Assembly: GCA_029931535.1 (NCBI GenBank)
Contig: JAQPZY010001610.1
Span: forward strand, 5,307,501-5,371,500
From: Margaritifera margaritifera
Taxonomy: Eukaryota; Mollusca; Bivalvia; Unionida; Margaritiferidae
Direction of reading: 5' to 3'
Length of the DNA stretch: 64,000 nucleotides
In this document: positions 47,332 to 61,469 of the stretch, piece by piece
Position numbering within the stretch: position 1 is the stretch's first letter
How the letters are laid out: every line of letters begins with the position of its first letter
The notes under the pieces: generated by a model
The model's input: the letters and a program-made list of their open reading frames with translations, nothing else
What the model was told of the DNA's origin: nothing
The model's database searches: none
Made by a program: the position numbers and the translations under genes

Positions 47332-47981
47332 TATTCTTCATTTATTTATTTATTTTTGAATTATGTCAAGTTTTGTATTTATAATTACTTATATCTGTTT
47401 TTACCTTTGTTCTTTTTAAAAATGCTAATGCGAATTTTATTTTCTCCATTGAGCATGCGCATTAAAATGTTCGTATTGCAATTCTACTGCCAGTCATGAC
47501 TTCATATAATCTGCTTCCTGTCTTTATAAATGTAATAAACTTTGACCTAAATATCTTGACGCTGGCAGCGATCTTGCATTTAAAAAGTCACTTGATATTT
47601 TATATCATAAATGCGTTTCAGGCCCACTCGACATTATATCAACATGGGAGCAAGGATGTGTGCTGGATTCAATGTTGATAACCCAAAATGGCACCCTAAT
47701 GTTAAATTCTAATATGTATCCCTTTCCAAACCACAATGTTAAATTCCCACAGACATCCATACCGACCCAATGTTAACCTTATAGATGATTTTTACGTTAG
47801 ATACCTACTTTGCCTCATACTTGGCCAAACCAATATGGTCGTATAATGATTTTCTTGCCCTTCCCCATACAGGCCCCCATCCCACATACTGCCCTTGTCC
47901 CCATAATTACTTGTGAAACAATTAGCTTATTTTCATTTATGTTATTTTCATATAATACAAAATATTAATGTTTTCTTCATA

Positions 47982-47986
<5 letters not shown>

Positions 47987-48046
<60 letters not shown>
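47987..48046. repeat. (AT)n microsatellite
   Basis: Dinucleotide run inside repeat family A copy 1. At the matching place copy 2 has a (TG)n-rich run near 52,065. Confidence 0.9.
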
Positions 48047-48055
<9 letters not shown>

Positions 48056-49033
48056 AGTAGCTAATTTCCTAACACGTAATACAGTTTGAGATTATTGCAC
48101 TTTCCATGAGGCAGACTAATGACAGATATAATAATTATTTTTATATGACTTACAACAAAAAGAAAGGCAAATGATTATTTTCATATAATTACCTGTAAGT
48201 CAATACAGCTTTAATGTGTTGAGCTTTTCATACATTCTTTCAGAATTAGAACTTTTGCCATGTAGGGCCAGATATTACTGTATTTATCCAATGATACATC
48301 GACCCTTCCATTTACAAAATTTTGCAAAACACCCTAGGCCTGTCATGGGAGAAATACATTATGCAACGGTTGTGATGAATTACTAAAGATCAAACCATGA
48401 AAAACCTACCCCTTTATGAGATAAATTGTGTCTGAACAAGGGGATGTGATGGTGATGGATGGTTCATAAAACCAAATATGTCATGGTTATCCTGCAGCGT
48501 GTATAGAAAAAAATATGGATTCATAAAATTATTATAAAATTTGTACTGGACAGTGATCACATAAATAAGCACGCGTTTTACTAATATATATAACACTGAT
48601 GATTGTGTTTTGTAGTCTTAGGGGGATTAATTATAATAAACCATTACCTGTTACTATGAAGTCCACTGCTAGATTTTATGCAACATTTAAGTGATATTTT
48701 TCAACAGACATGATCCTTGCCTTTCGTATTCAATTTGGGACTTGCATAACTCTCCTTTTAACTCTATGCTAATATTTGTACACCTGAAAAGTTTTATTAG
48801 TTTACTTAGATACCTAACGGGCAAATGTAGAATAGCCCTACATTTAACATTATTTGTGGCAAATACAGATTGGGAAGTAGACTAGAAGGTATTTATCCGG
48901 TTACGCAGGACTGTGAAACGATCTAAACTCGACAATAGATCGATTGTTTAAGGATCAGCTCTCAGGGACTAGACTTTGTCTGGGATTATTTAGAACTATC
49001 CCATCATCAAGTCTCTACACCGAGGCGAAATAA

Positions 49034-49035
<2 letters not shown>

Positions 49036-49100
<65 letters not shown>
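49036..49100. repeat. (AT)n microsatellite
   Basis: Dinucleotide run followed by a T-run. Confidence 0.9.
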
Positions 49101-49109
<9 letters not shown>

Positions 49110-49506
49110 TATGATACGCAACTATTTACAAATAGTTTTGATTGTGTATATTTCCCTCAAGAAAGACACATACATTATATTATGACGTTAAAGATTATAT
49201 TATATTTTATTATTTTCTCAAAATTACGAATATCGATCTGAATGACGAGTGATAAGTATCTTACAGTTCGTATGCCTAAATACTGCATAGACATGTTTTC
49301 AATTTGTACCCTAAAAGCGCATCACATTATATATATATATAAAACCATTTGTCATCACTTATATATTATTTGTTTTTCTCATATGCCACCTGTGTGTAGC
49401 CTGAAATTTAGATACAAATAACGTGCTATTTTTCTTTTAAAATAGAAAGACCGGGCAGAGGATACTCGATCAAACTTGCGTTATATCGGAACATAAGCTC
49501 CATTTA

Positions 49507-49529
49507 AGAGAGAGAGAGAGAGAGAGAGA
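49507..49529. repeat. (GA)n microsatellite
   Basis: Short run inside repeat family A. Its counterpart in copy 3 is the longer (CT)n at 62,532-62,600. Confidence 0.85.
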
Positions 49530-49965
49530 TATAGCGACAGACAGACAGACAAAGAGACAGACAGACAAACATACACAGAGAGAGACAGGCATGCAGAAAG
49601 ACAGTGAGACAGAGACAGCGTCTATCCTCACGTACATACATAAAAACCCTATATTCCAATTGAAATCCGATATATGAATAGGTTTAAACATATGTATTAA
49701 TGATCTTTCTTGGCACAGTAAGAACTTAATACCCACATTAGAACATTGCTGATCAATCGGAACATATTAAAATACTCCCGTGTAAAGAATACACTGACCT
49801 GTATGATATTTCCAATTCGAATATCAACAAGTAGTGCACTGATGAAGAAGCGAGAATGTTTAGGATTTAAAAATGTTGGCTGATTTCTATTGGACTTCGG
49901 CTGTTTTTAAAATGGTACATCGGATGAACGAAATTTTCTGCTGTACGAGCTGTTCTTTTTTTTTT

Positions 49966-50541
49966 TTTTGTTTTTGTTTGTTTGTTTTTTTGAATATTTC
50001 AATTGAGAAAAAGAAAGTATGGAGTGGAAAACAATGAATACAAGCTTACAAACATAATTAAAGTGAGAAAGAATCCGCGAATAAAAAAAAAGATTTTTTA
50101 AATGAAAGGTACAATCAGTAATAAGCCATACAAAACGATAAAAGGCCTCGAACTGTGTTATCTATAAAATAATTTTCAATAAAGCACACAATGCGCAAAT
50201 AGTCATGTGTAGTCGCTTATAACGGATTAAGATACCACGTGCTGGTGGCCCTTCATTCATGGCAGGGTCGTCAGCAGGAAACCATTGTACCGTTAGCGCC
50301 TGTACTTAGACTTAGTGTACTTTAGCACTTGTGTTGTGTTTCAGTTTATTTGGTAAATTTATATTACACCTCTCCCCACCGCCAAGAACACGCTATTGCT
50401 ATTTTTACTATTATTATTATTATTATTATTAATATTATTATTGCTATTACTATTAGTATTATTACTACACTAGCATAAATATTTTGTGATATAATAGACA
50501 CTTTTCAGGCGACAAATGGCGTTTACAAAGTTAATTTCCAG
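49966..50541. other. Non-coding DNA with T-rich and (TTA)n simple sequence
   Basis: Holds a (TATTAT)n stretch near 50,405-50,460. No gene is seen. Confidence 0.5.
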
Positions 50542-50603
50542 TATACATACATAGATACATAGATACATACATACATACCTACATGCCTACATGCCTACAT
50601 GCA

Positions 50604-50682
<79 letters not shown>

Positions 50683-51120
50683 GTGCATACATACATGCAA
50701 TATGCGAATAATTAAAACATTTTCCCAGTCGCACTCACATTGTTGTCGCATTATTTTGATCAAATATTGATCTTCGTATGACCTTATCCATCATGAGTGA
50801 CATATATTAAACATAGTACATGCATCAGTACATATATACATGCATACATAGGCAAATGCATATTGCCTTCAATCAAGTACATGTATATACGCATACATAC
50901 TTTGAGACAGACATGTAGACAGTTGGACGAATACATGCATGCATACATTCATACATGCATTCGCACAGGTATACATACATGGATACATGAAATAATAAGT
51001 CCATGCATGCACACATATATACATACAGTATGAGGTTACAAAAAAGTGTTCGTTTGTTCCTAATTTCTCCTTTAATATTACATGCATATTTGTTTCAAAT
51101 GTTGTATCCATTATGTCAGC
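50542..51120 (-). repeat. Microsatellite-anchored repeat, copy 2
   Basis: (ATAC)n and (AT)n runs at 50,542-50,690 and imperfect ATACATGC DNA to ~51,030. A segment at 51,063-51,120 follows whose reverse complement matches the DNA beside the (TATG)n tracts at 27,866 and 61,598 (TGGATACAACATTTGAAACA). Confidence 0.6.
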
Positions 51121-51237
51121 TACGTCTTATTTTAAAAATGTTTTTGTATTATAATTAAATATCATTGATACATATGTACGTGTATAGCCTAGTAAGAACA
51201 ACACATAATGCTACCGGCATTCAATAAACAAATCGTT

Positions 51238-52610
51238 CCCCAATCTGTATTTGTCACGACTCATATTAAATCTAGGGCTATTCTACATTTGCCCCTTAGG
51301 TATCTAAGTAAACTAATACAACTTTTCAGGTGTACAAATATTAGCATAGAGCTTAAAGAAGAGTTATGCAAGTTCCAAATTGAATACAAGAGGCAAGGAT
51401 CATGTATGTCGAATAATCTCACTTAAACTTTGCACAACATCTAGCGGTGCACGTCATAATAATAACAGGTAATGGTGTATTATAGTTCATCCCCATAAGA
51501 CTACAAAAGACGATCGTCAGTGTTAAATATATAAGTAAAACGTGTGCTTGGTCATGTAACCACTGTCCAATACAAATTTTATAATAATGATATTAACGCA
51601 TTATTGTTTGTCTATATATGCTGCTAGATAACCAGGACATATTTGTTTTTTTTTAACCATCCACCACCATAACATCCTCTAGTACACACAAAATGTATCT
51701 TAGAAAGGGTTAGTTTTTTATGATTTAATCTTTAGTAATTCATCACAATCGCTGCATAATGCATTTCTCCATGACAAACCTTGGGTGCTTCGCACAATGT
51801 TCTAAATGGAAGGGTGTGTGTATCATTGGATAAATACATTAATAATTGACAACACTTAGCAAAAACTAATTCTATGATAACGAATCAAAAGCTCTACACA
51901 TGCAAGCAGTATTAAGTTACAAGTTAATTTATGCGAGGAACAATTTGCCTTTCTTTTTGTAGTAAATCACATTCAAAAAAAATTATTGTGTCTGGCATTA
52001 GTCTGCTTCATGGAAAGCGCAATATTCTCAAGCTGTATTGCGTGTTAGGAAAATAATTACTTCTATGTGTGTGTGTGTTTGTGTGTGTGTGTATGTATAT
52101 ATAGCCATCTTGGTTTGGCCAAATATGGGACAAAATAGGTATATAACGTCACAATCATCTATACGGTTAACATTGGGGTCGGTTTGGATGTCTGTGGGAA
52201 TTTAACATTGTGGCTTGGTATAGGATACATATAAGAATTTAAAATTAGGGTGCCACTTTGGGGGTCCTATGGGAGATTAACATTAAATCCAACACACAGC
52301 CATACTACCATGTTGATATAATGTCGACTGGGCCTGAAACGCATTTATAATATAAAATATCACGTGACTTTTTAAATACAAGATCGCTGCCAGCGTCAAG
52401 ATATTTAGGTCAAAGGTTATGATATATCTGAAGACAGGAAGTAGATTTTATGATGTCATGACTGGCAGAAAAATTGCACAACGAATATTTGAATGTGCAT
52501 GCTCAATGGTAAAAATGCGCATAACCTATAAAAAATGAACAAATATAAACGCAGATATAATTAATTATAAATATAAAACTGGACGGAATTTTTAAAAAAG
52601 AATAATAGCA
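51238..52610 (-). repeat. Dispersed repeat family A, copy 2
   Basis: Reverse complement of 47,345-48,885 with numerous substitutions and indels. The two form an old inverted pair around ~2.3 kb of intervening DNA. The copy ends at CCCAATCTGTATT, short of the sequence that copies 1 and 3 continue into. Confidence 0.7.
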
Positions 52611-52779
52611 ATTTACAGACACATTGCATAATGAAGAAAAAAAGTACTATTTGAAGGGTTTAGTAAAAGGAAGACGATATTTAAGAAGCTTGTGAACAAC
52701 TAATTAATGAAAGAACACCAGGAAAGACACAGTTAGATGAAGGAAAATAAGTTTGCATCCGAAAAGTTAAGGAATTAGT

Positions 52780-52985
52780 GCGACAGGTAAATATCGAATA
52801 CATTTCCTACTCAAATAAAGAAGGGTCACTAGCGGAACGGTTTTATCAAACTATTACGACCGTAATGTGGAATTTCATTGAAAATGAAATCAGAAAATGA
52901 GTAGATATATCATAAAGCTTCAGTGATGAATATAATACTTCATATGAAATATGAAAAAGTATGTCACAAATTAAAGTGACCTGAA
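52780..52985 (+). pseudogene. Decayed integrase-like fragment
   Basis: One frame reads IEYISYSNKEGSLAERFYQT, then TVMWNFIENEIRK, stop, VDIS, stop, SFSDEYNTSYE. The spacing resembles the C-terminal part of the rve core in transposon-derived integrases (the ERFNRTLKTxMWKYF region with the catalytic Glu, then the YN..YH region). At least three stops are present. The parent class (for example Maverick/Polinton or a related element) cannot be told from this piece. Confidence 0.4.
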
Positions 52986-54440
52986 AAACAGTTTAAGTTA
53001 GGAATAGTGTATTTAGTTATCTAACAACAAATAGTTATGGAATGCCTAAATACAAAAAAGTGAGACAGATAGGATCTCAAAATACAAAATTTGTTTTACC
53101 CAAGGTTATCTCAGAGTTTCACAATCAGACACGTTATTTTAGGAGACCCTTTTGTAAATAAATCGTTAGACTTAAGGGTAGAGGATATTAAAGGAATAGT
53201 TTGCGAGGAGGTGCTCTCTCTGTGCAACAAAAAAGATGCCTCTTGAAAGTAAGATTATTTTGTAAACCAAACAGTTTAATGGTTAAAATATATGTGGTGA
53301 CAAAAGTGAAATAGTACAATGAAACCCCTAATAGTTGGAAATCTGGAGAAAATACTGCGTCAATGATTAAGAATCTTGCAGTCCAAAAATAGCATTAGGC
53401 CATGTTTATGCAAAACATTATTTTAAGTAAATAGAATGAATGTTTCATATGTATTGAAGATAAACTCATTTATCAAATTACACCTACATAGCACCCCAAT
53501 CCAAAAAATACAAGGACAAATAATGAAAGGCGGAAGGTCAGACATTTTATATCGAGCTGGACAGAATCTAGAGAATACGTAGAATCTCCGTTAATGTTAT
53601 GGTATCTATTAGCTGACATTCATACCAGTGTGATGATGTGGATCCGTTTTCAGTGTATACCGGTCGATGTTTACGAGACAATGACGCGAGGGTGCCCATT
53701 TTGTCGTTAGCAGGCGACCGTCCTCCAAATTTAATATTCTTCTCGCTGGTAAGTTGATTTTCCCTTTCTCCATAGCTGCATCAGTGCCGGTTTTGATCTT
53801 CTAATTGAGGCGGGTGTGTGGATCAACGGTATTTAATGGTGTGTTGTCCATTTTTTCATTTGCCCAAGTCTTGGATATGATTTTGTTCAAAACAGAATCC
53901 ACGTTAACAAAAATTCTACTCTCGAGTGAGCCTTGTCGAAGAAAAAAATAAATATATGTTATACCCTTAAAATTTGAATCTAAAGAAGGTGCGAACGCAC
54001 GGACTGACTAATTAGTGAATTAATTAGGAATTTGATTGAATTCTCATAAACCAATCCCTATCTGTTTTACCTAGAGGAATATTGTTGTTTCCTGGTTGCA
54101 TAGTTACCAGTTACCTTTGTAATAATTACTTGTTTTGAATGCCAACATTTGTCGACCTAGCTACAATATTTGTAAACTGCACGGCATGTACACGTCCTGG
54201 AACCAGTAACTGAGTCATGCACGAAGTTTTCGTAGCATAGTGTACAGCAAAACATTATTCGTATTCAGTACGAGCGAAATCACGTAATGTTCATATGAGC
54301 AGCCAACTAACAAGAAAAGAGAGCTTACATGTCCTGAATATAGACTTGACACAAACATAATACAGCAAAAGAGCGAATCTGAACAAGTGAAACTGTCAGT
54401 GTCAGAATTCCCTAAGTTCAGATAAAGCAATCGGAAACCG
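52986..54440. other. Intergenic DNA, probably decayed elements
   Basis: No convincing coding frame. Sequence just downstream of the integrase-like fragment may belong to the same dead element. The 80-codon frame at 54,215-54,457 (minus) lies opposite the LINE ORF1-like remnant and has no motif of its own. Confidence 0.4.
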
Positions 54441-54870
54441 CAGCTAAATTCGGACAAGGCGGAACAGTATAGTCGTCGAAACTTTTCGAATCACAGGAGT
54501 ACCATATATTCATGAAGACGACACTGGCAAAAACGTCCTGAACATGTATAAGTCCCTCGGCTTAGATTTTGATTTAAAGGACATTGACAGATAACACATA
54601 ATGAAACGTAATGGGCAGTCATACAAATCCAGGGATATACTTATCAAATTTGCTACTTAGCGTGCCCGTCAGAAACTGTATACACTGACAGGGGTTACGG
54701 TGGAATCTGTATTAATGGCAATCTAACCTGAGGAAGAAGTAATCTGTTTCGGAAGCCAGGAAACTAGACAATGCTAAACGCCTAGCTAAAGCCTGGATAT
54801 CTCATGGGACGATGTTGTTAAACGTTCGATCGTTAAAAATGCACCTCATCAATTATGATGAGGGCCTTTA
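54441..54870 (+). pseudogene. Decayed LINE ORF1-like fragment
   Basis: With stops and frame changes it reads DKAEQYSRRN, RITGVPYIHEDD, GKNVLNMYKSLGLDFDLKDI, then RDILIKFAT and RARQKLYTL. This order matches the RRM-type ORF1 proteins (Transposase_22-like) of L1-type and related LINEs in aquatic invertebrates. It is a single-copy remnant with no neighbouring RT. Confidence 0.6.
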
Positions 54871-55394
54871 GGAACTTTTACCTGGCGTTGATTTGAATTC
54901 TCTTTGCAAGGAACCTTCGGAGCCTTTCCCATCTAGCACTGAGGGAGATACAGAACTCCAGTTCATGACACATGAAAGCCTCAGTTAGTAATAACCCAAG
55001 CACAGTGTTGGTCTATTGTTACGTACATTCTTAAAGGTGCAATACACTTTTCCTCACTTTAGTTTGCTTTTTTGTTGATTTTGTCTTTTGTAATTGCAGC
55101 ATGTTCCCTCTCGCCCCTACGTCCAACTGACAATTTAGTTGCAATGTCCACTCAGTATTGCAGTATTGTAAATTTGTGTAGATTCTTCTGCACTTTAATT
55201 GTTACTGTCGCAGATTTCATCATTTTACGCACTACTAGAGAAGAGTGTTATAAATTAGTACTAATAAAATTTAATACTATGTATTTACTACGAATGTCTG
55301 CAACAATTTATGTTATAATTGTTTATATGTTAACCAACATTATGTGGTCACTCAACGTACGTGATATCACAAATTATTATTGTAGCAACTAATT

Positions 55395-56300
55395 AGCACA
55401 TTGCATCTTGGTTTACGTACTCCTTCTTCACAGTTGATAATATCATACATACAGAAATCTATATAAGTACCTCTGCATTACGTTCTTACAAGACCCCTTA
55501 GAAACTCCAAATGTAATCACCAAAGATGTGTGTTTTATCTTACAACGCTGTAAGGCATATTTATGTAAATATTTAAGATGCTCACACTTTCATCACAAGA
55601 TAGCCAAAAAAAGACCTTTCTTTAGATATTCTTTCTTGTATATTTTGCATCTATTATTCTGTATGACCCATGAGTGGCAAAAAAATCATCCTAACACAAG
55701 TATGTTGTTATTCAATTGCTTCTTTCGCCCCAAACATGGCCGACATTTTTTTTCTCAACGAAAAAACTTACACATTCATGTCTTGTATTGTTCATGTTCG
55801 TATCTTCTTTCTGCACATTAATTGCTGATTGCTAATTTCGCAGAGTATGGCATCTATACACTGCAAGAGGGGCATTTTGTTAATAAATTGATGATATATT
55901 TTTTTGTCTGACACATGTTCAACAAACATAAAGAAAAATGTGGTTAACGAACGCCATCATTACCTAATTGTAAATTTTAAATTTACTAAATTCTCATTCC
56001 TAATATCCATAGGCGAAAAACTAAGATAGCTATGTTGCACACCGCATCTATGTCTATTTAGTATTCCCTTGTTCCTAGCTGATAATATCGGAGTTGGTAC
56101 AGAAACCTTTGCTTTTATCTTCCAGTTATTTTATTACAAGATCCCTGTTTAACTCAAAATTGCAGTACAAAAAGACAGATAGTTTATTTTACAACACTAT
56201 CATGCAGAATAATGTCAACAATTAAGATCCTCATTCTTCGATCACAAATTAAGAACGAAAGAACTTTTTCTACTCAAGGTATCTCATACATCGTTGTTTT
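55395..56300. repeat. Possible old tandem duplication, ~630-bp offset
   Basis: Segments near 55,395-55,665 and 56,025-56,300 share the order GCATCT, GCTGATAATATC/GTTGATAATATC, ACAAGACCCC/ACAAGATCCC, TTACAACGCT/TTACAACACT, TTAAGATGCTC/TTAAGATCCTC and ATCACAA. Divergence is high. The open frames here (55,528-55,821 and 56,212-56,418) match no family I know. Confidence 0.35.
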
Positions 56301-56709
56301 TGTGTTCCATCTTTGGGTTTTACTTCTGTTTACAATTATTCTTTACTGTGTTCCTCTTCCTTGTAGAGAGAAATCATACGGGTATCTGATAAGAGCATTG
56401 TTATGTTATGTGGGTTAGGTAGAATTCATTTTCATGGTTGCAACGCATTTGTTTCTTCATCGACTTCTGACATTTACATAACTTTCTGTATAAGCATCCC
56501 TGTTGCCCTCATGAGGTTATATCGTCCTACTTTCAACTTTTATCTACTGCTCCATGTTTTGATCGATATTATTTTGTGCTTGAACCTTTCCACAATACAA
56601 TTTACATCGCTAGTACGTGTGCACAAGTTTAACAACTTGATGATGGGTTACAAGTTAACTAGTTTTAAAGAAAGCTGCTTTTGCAACACAATCAGGGGAT
56701 ATTAACGGA

Positions 56710-59700
56710 TGAAAAAATCTAAAGAAATATTGCAAATTTCCATGCAGATTTTCATATTGGAGAATCAGTTAGAAGGTATATAAGTTGGTCTTCGTCAGCA
56801 ACCGATTTATATGCCAAGGATAACGAAATATTCATAATAGTTTCGAGAGTACACTAACAGCGCGGAAATTGTCAAACGATACATGGAGTCCAAAGAAATG
56901 AATAAAACAAACAATGATACTGGCCAGACTTTCACTGCGTTGAGTAGGCAAGTCCAGCTGCTGGTAGTTTATCGAGGATGTTGTTAAAGTATGTCAACAT
57001 TCTTGATAATTACTTTCGGTCGACTTATTTGTAGAATCTATACATCGTATAAATAGTGTTTCAGTCCGAGCTCATTGAATGGCGGTAAATATGCCTTCAG
57101 TAGGCCTCTAATTTTTTTCAAACACATCTTTGCTGTACATCATTGTGGTTTGCATACTTAACGTATGGTTATAGTTAGCAAACTATTGATAATATTTATC
57201 TTTCTAAGAATCCTTTATATGTATCGCCCCCCACAAAAAAAAAAAAAAATTACAAAAATGTATAAAGAATAACCAACATTTATTTTATGAGTGTGGAATA
57301 TTTTATAAGTTTTGTATATTTTTTAGATCAAACTTTGAAAGCTTCGTCAATAATAATAATGTATATTTACTCACTAATTTATTTATTGAGAGTGGAATGA
57401 AGGTTTTGACAACTGTGTCCCTACAAATGAGGACCAATTTTATCAGAGTTTCTTTAAAATGAAAGGGAGAATAGTGTGTTTTTGCCTTGGGGCTATTTCA
57501 ACGCCGACGAGATTACTCCTGTGCTTGTACATATAGGTAAAACCGCAACTAATCTTTCAAAGGATGTACTTTGATTAAATGGTTAGAAGTCTCAAATATT
57601 TAGCATTTAATACTTACGATGAACTTTCTAATAAATTAAAATAATGTGCAATCTTCACCTAAGGAAATCTCTATTTTTCAGTTCAGCAGAATAATAATTC
57701 AAATTTGGAAAATGAAAACTTTACAGGTTTATGAATATGTCAATCTCTTGTATAGAAATAATTGGCTTAGATATGGACACATTAACGAGGTTGATGCAAA
57801 GACGTTAGATTATGCAACGTCAGAATTAATGCATACTTTTAACACGTTAGCGGTTATTTGTAACGCGTTGTGAATTGGGAATGAGTTATACGATAGTTAA
57901 CAAGTTTTAAAGAATTCACGAGTTACGTGCAATATCTAATACAATCAAGATATAACCTCTCTCCAAACAAAGGTTTTTACATAAATTTCTTGATGCAAGA
58001 AATCTATTATCTTCTTCATCTTATACATCACTTACGAGTAAAAAGCTCTAGCACGTTTTAATTCGTTAGAAGTATATACTAACGCCTTAGCAGAAAGTTG
58101 TCACTAGCTAGTTGCATAATGTAATACATTTGAAACAGGCGTCTAATCCCTCTAAATATTTTGTGTTCTTCAGTTACACGATAGTTATACTTACGTACAT
58201 ATGAATTAACTCACTCAAATTTAAAAATTGATCAAAATTGCACCGGTTGGACATAATTTACTGCGCTCATCAAACACACATTCAAACAAAAGTAGGTTGG
58301 TGAGTGAAGTTTTCAGTATAATACAGTTATTGATATCATATCGATGTTCAATAAGAGAGCGCCTGTTCTGCCGGTTTATGGTAGGTCATAAATCGATACG
58401 GATTTCCCAAGTTCTAGTTTATTATTTCCTTCACAGGACTTATATTGCTATCATTAAAACTTTACAAGCAATTTTTTCTTATTTAATAACAAACGGAATT
58501 TGACACTAGGTAACTTTTCCTTCAATATTATTCGTACCCATAGTTCGACGATATATTTATGTAACAATAACGTCATGTCGATTACGTCGTAATGTACTGA
58601 TCACGCCATTTTGAGCTGTACTCTAGGCGTTGATTTCAAAAATGGACATCTTTACATGGGTATAAATGGCAGTTGCATGTCATTTGCTATGAAAGAATTT
58701 TGACCTTAAAAGCTTAAATGTGCCTATTTACACCTCACTTCATACGTAAGAGAAACTCTGATCGATATCTGCGCCATTTCGAATCTGGCAAGCTAAGGCA
58801 TGAAAAAGAGTTTATGAAACAGTAGAGAAGCTGTAAACGTGAAAACAGGTATTGAAATTTCGAGTTAACCTACATATAGTATAATAAAATGAATATGCTA
58901 AGGTATTAGAACTGTGTGTGTGTTGTCTTTGACAAGTGATATTTGGGTTGCTAACTTCCCGAATTATGTGTTTTTCTCGACATGTTTCCAGGACTACAGC
59001 GTATCCAGCTTCAAATGTTAGAAATACTATTGCTGCGGTCTGTGCAGTAACTGTAATCTAGCACATATATATCAGAATAAATCAAAATATAATTTACATT
59101 CAGGCAATGCGGATGTAAATAGTGCCTGTATCATGTATTAATGGCAAACATTAGGTATCACTTTTCCGACTGTGGTTGAAGCCGTGTTTTAAGAATATAA
59201 TTCCGTGCTAAGGTCATGTCATAACGTTTTTGAATATCTACATTAAGTGTATCTTCTACATCAATTGATGGATTGAACTATAACTTTGGAATAATACTAT
59301 TATATATGTCTAACGTTTGTTCTCTAATATACCAGGAGTTTCTCTCTCATCTTTGTGAGATATGTTTGCTGATTTATTGGTTTCATTCTCCAGATCAAAA
59401 ATGTTTTTTTTTTACAGACAACGAGTAGCTTCTGTGTGGTTCTTATATCCCTGTTGTCCAGTGGTAAATTGTATCAAGGTGTTTACATCAGAAAACCTAT
59501 ATTACTGTGTGCATTTATTGATTTAAATTTGAGAATCCACAGAATTGCAAAATAAAACATAGTTCATGATGCCTTCATTTAATCCTACTAATAATGCTGT
59601 TATACAACAAATCATATCATGTTGTGTTATAGTTAACTTGTTTCTTATCCTAATAAGATAACAAGTTTTAATTCATAGCAAAAATAGCAAATATGCCGAT
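56710..59700. other. Intergenic DNA, nothing recognised
   Basis: About 3 kb of AT-rich sequence with short open frames (for example 57,646-57,873 and 58,228-58,503) that lack recognisable motifs or paired exon signals. An A-run after CCCC lies near 57,232. Confidence 0.45.
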
Positions 59701-60006
59701 ACTGTTATAATTAAGAAACTTCAGTTGATTGTATAACATTGGTCACTGTTACAAGATAACCGTGTTGGATTTCGGATTTATAACAGGACACTTTTGATAG
59801 TGATACAAATGCAATGTTTATTGATGAATGACTTGAATGGGAAAAGAGTTATGATTTATACTGGATTAATATTGGACAAATTAACACAATCCGCACGAAC
59901 CTAATAATTTAACCCAAATGTGAATACAAATAAATAACCTTACACAGTACAAGGACAAAGGTTAATGATTCACAGTAATTTCAGACGACGTAAAGAATGA
60001 TGGGTT

Positions 60007-60108
60007 TTACTCAAATAGTAAAAATGATGTACTTTACTCATATAGTAAAAATGTATCCGCTCAAATAATGAAAAATGAGGTATTTTATTCAAATAATAAA
60101 ATGATGAA
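60007..60108. repeat. Short minisatellite, ~33-bp units
   Basis: Three to four imperfect copies of a TACTCAAATAGTAAAAATGA-type unit. Confidence 0.6.
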
Positions 60109-60254
60109 AACAATGGGATATATATCACACAAAATATCTTTACAATCCCAAACCACTGGGTATAACAAACCCCAAAATTAGCCCACGGCTGAAAGATTAC
60201 ATGTATGGAGTAACACAAAACACTCAGTCTCTGGCACACTTGGCTACCAGTCAC

Positions 60255-60470
60255 CCTGGTCAATCAAGCACCGACCACCGACCACCATTCAATTCCTTGG
60301 TCAATCAAGCAATCAGCGCCCATCAATCGGTCAGCAACGCCCGATCACCTGCTACTCAACCAGCAACACACTGTTAATTCAGCTCTGCGGCTGCTATAGT
60401 CAGCTTTACAGCTGCTATGGTCAACTTGTATGGTCAGCTCTACAGCTTTGGCCTCGTCGACTGTGACCAG
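60255..60470. repeat. Less AT-rich block with imperfect short repeats
   Basis: Repeats of GGTCAATCAAGCA and of a CAGCT-containing ~24-bp motif (GCTGCTATAGTCAGCTTTAC and variants). No coding assignment; it could be part of an unrecognised LTR or minisatellite. Confidence 0.4.
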
Positions 60471-60539
60471 CTCAAAATAAATCTAACACCGTGTATTATG
60501 ATTGACACGGGCATATACGACAACACGTAATGACGTTAT

Positions 60540-61440
60540 ATACGGTAAGTTTTACAAATTACATTATCGGCACAACATTACTAAGCAATAAACAAGTTCA
60601 GAAGTGAACCTACCTGTGTCCGATAAACGTTTCCTAAAAATGCCACTTTATATTGCTAATAAAAAGCTCTTGTTAAATCACAAATAAGAATAGAAAATAT
60701 TTGCATTGTACTACGCAAGCCGAAGCTACATAGAAAATATACATCAGAAATGACTAAATAACTTACATACCTCTACAGCTGAAGATGTGCAAATCTTTAA
60801 ATAGACTGCTCACTGACAAGACGTTCCGTAATGTACAGATTTAGTCTTACGGTGAGGCATTTATGCACAGACGATGCAGCCCTACCTCGTCCGTACGCTT
60901 GATGTATTCGGTTTTTCCCATCGAAAGCACTTCGCACGTGCGGCATAGGGTGAACCGAGCTCACTGTTTTGAAATATTGTACAATATACATAAATCACAA
61001 TCGGGTATCGTTGTACACGAAAAACGAAACCCGAGTACATGTATTTAATAAATAAATGGATTTATACAATTCCGTGACAGTCACCTTTCATGTCAATTCA
61101 TATGTATCCAGATCATAATCACTGCTCACAATGGATATCTTATTCGCAATACAGTTTCCCACCTATTCCCAGCAAAAGCCAATTGTTGTACGCTTTTTAA
61201 AGTATGAATCATTCTAATTTTTCTGATAATTTTCTATAAAAAATTGCAATGATAGCAAAGTATTTCTGAAACACTTAATCGTCCCACAGAAACCATTGAA
61301 AAGCTTTAGAGAAAAAAAGAACAAAAACATACCCCCCCCCCCCAAAAAAAAACAACAACAAAACAACTATTTGGTTTCAGAATCACGGTAACATCACGTG
61401 CCTTTCAGAATTGGTGATAATGAACATATGTATCAATGTT
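60540..61440. other. Non-coding DNA, nothing recognised
   Basis: Overlapping frames on both strands around 60,797-61,048 are in a locally less AT-rich stretch but show no motif. A C-run followed by A-runs lies near 61,332. Confidence 0.4.
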
Positions 61441-61469
61441 ATTTAATTATAACTCGAATACTTTTTTAA

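Larger units (their letters stand above)
47345..49965 (+). repeat. Dispersed repeat family A, copy 1 (>=2.6 kb)
   Basis: Shares long stretches with the reverse complement of 51,238-52,610 and of 62,210-64,000. Landmarks are CTTGACGCTGGCAGCGATCT, GCGTTTCAGGCCCA, TGGCACCCTAA, ACAAAAAGAAAGGCAAATG and CTCTCAGGGACTAGACTTTG. It contains (AT)n and (GA)n microsatellites. No protein-coding frame was found, so it is probably a non-autonomous element or a decayed one; the class is unknown. Confidence 0.7.

Noticed and set aside
55072..56705. Cys- and Leu-rich frames at 55,072-55,392, 55,528-55,821 and 56,403-56,705 as membrane proteins
   Set aside because: Hydrophobic content is expected from T-rich DNA. 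I found no start context, splice partners or recognisable family.
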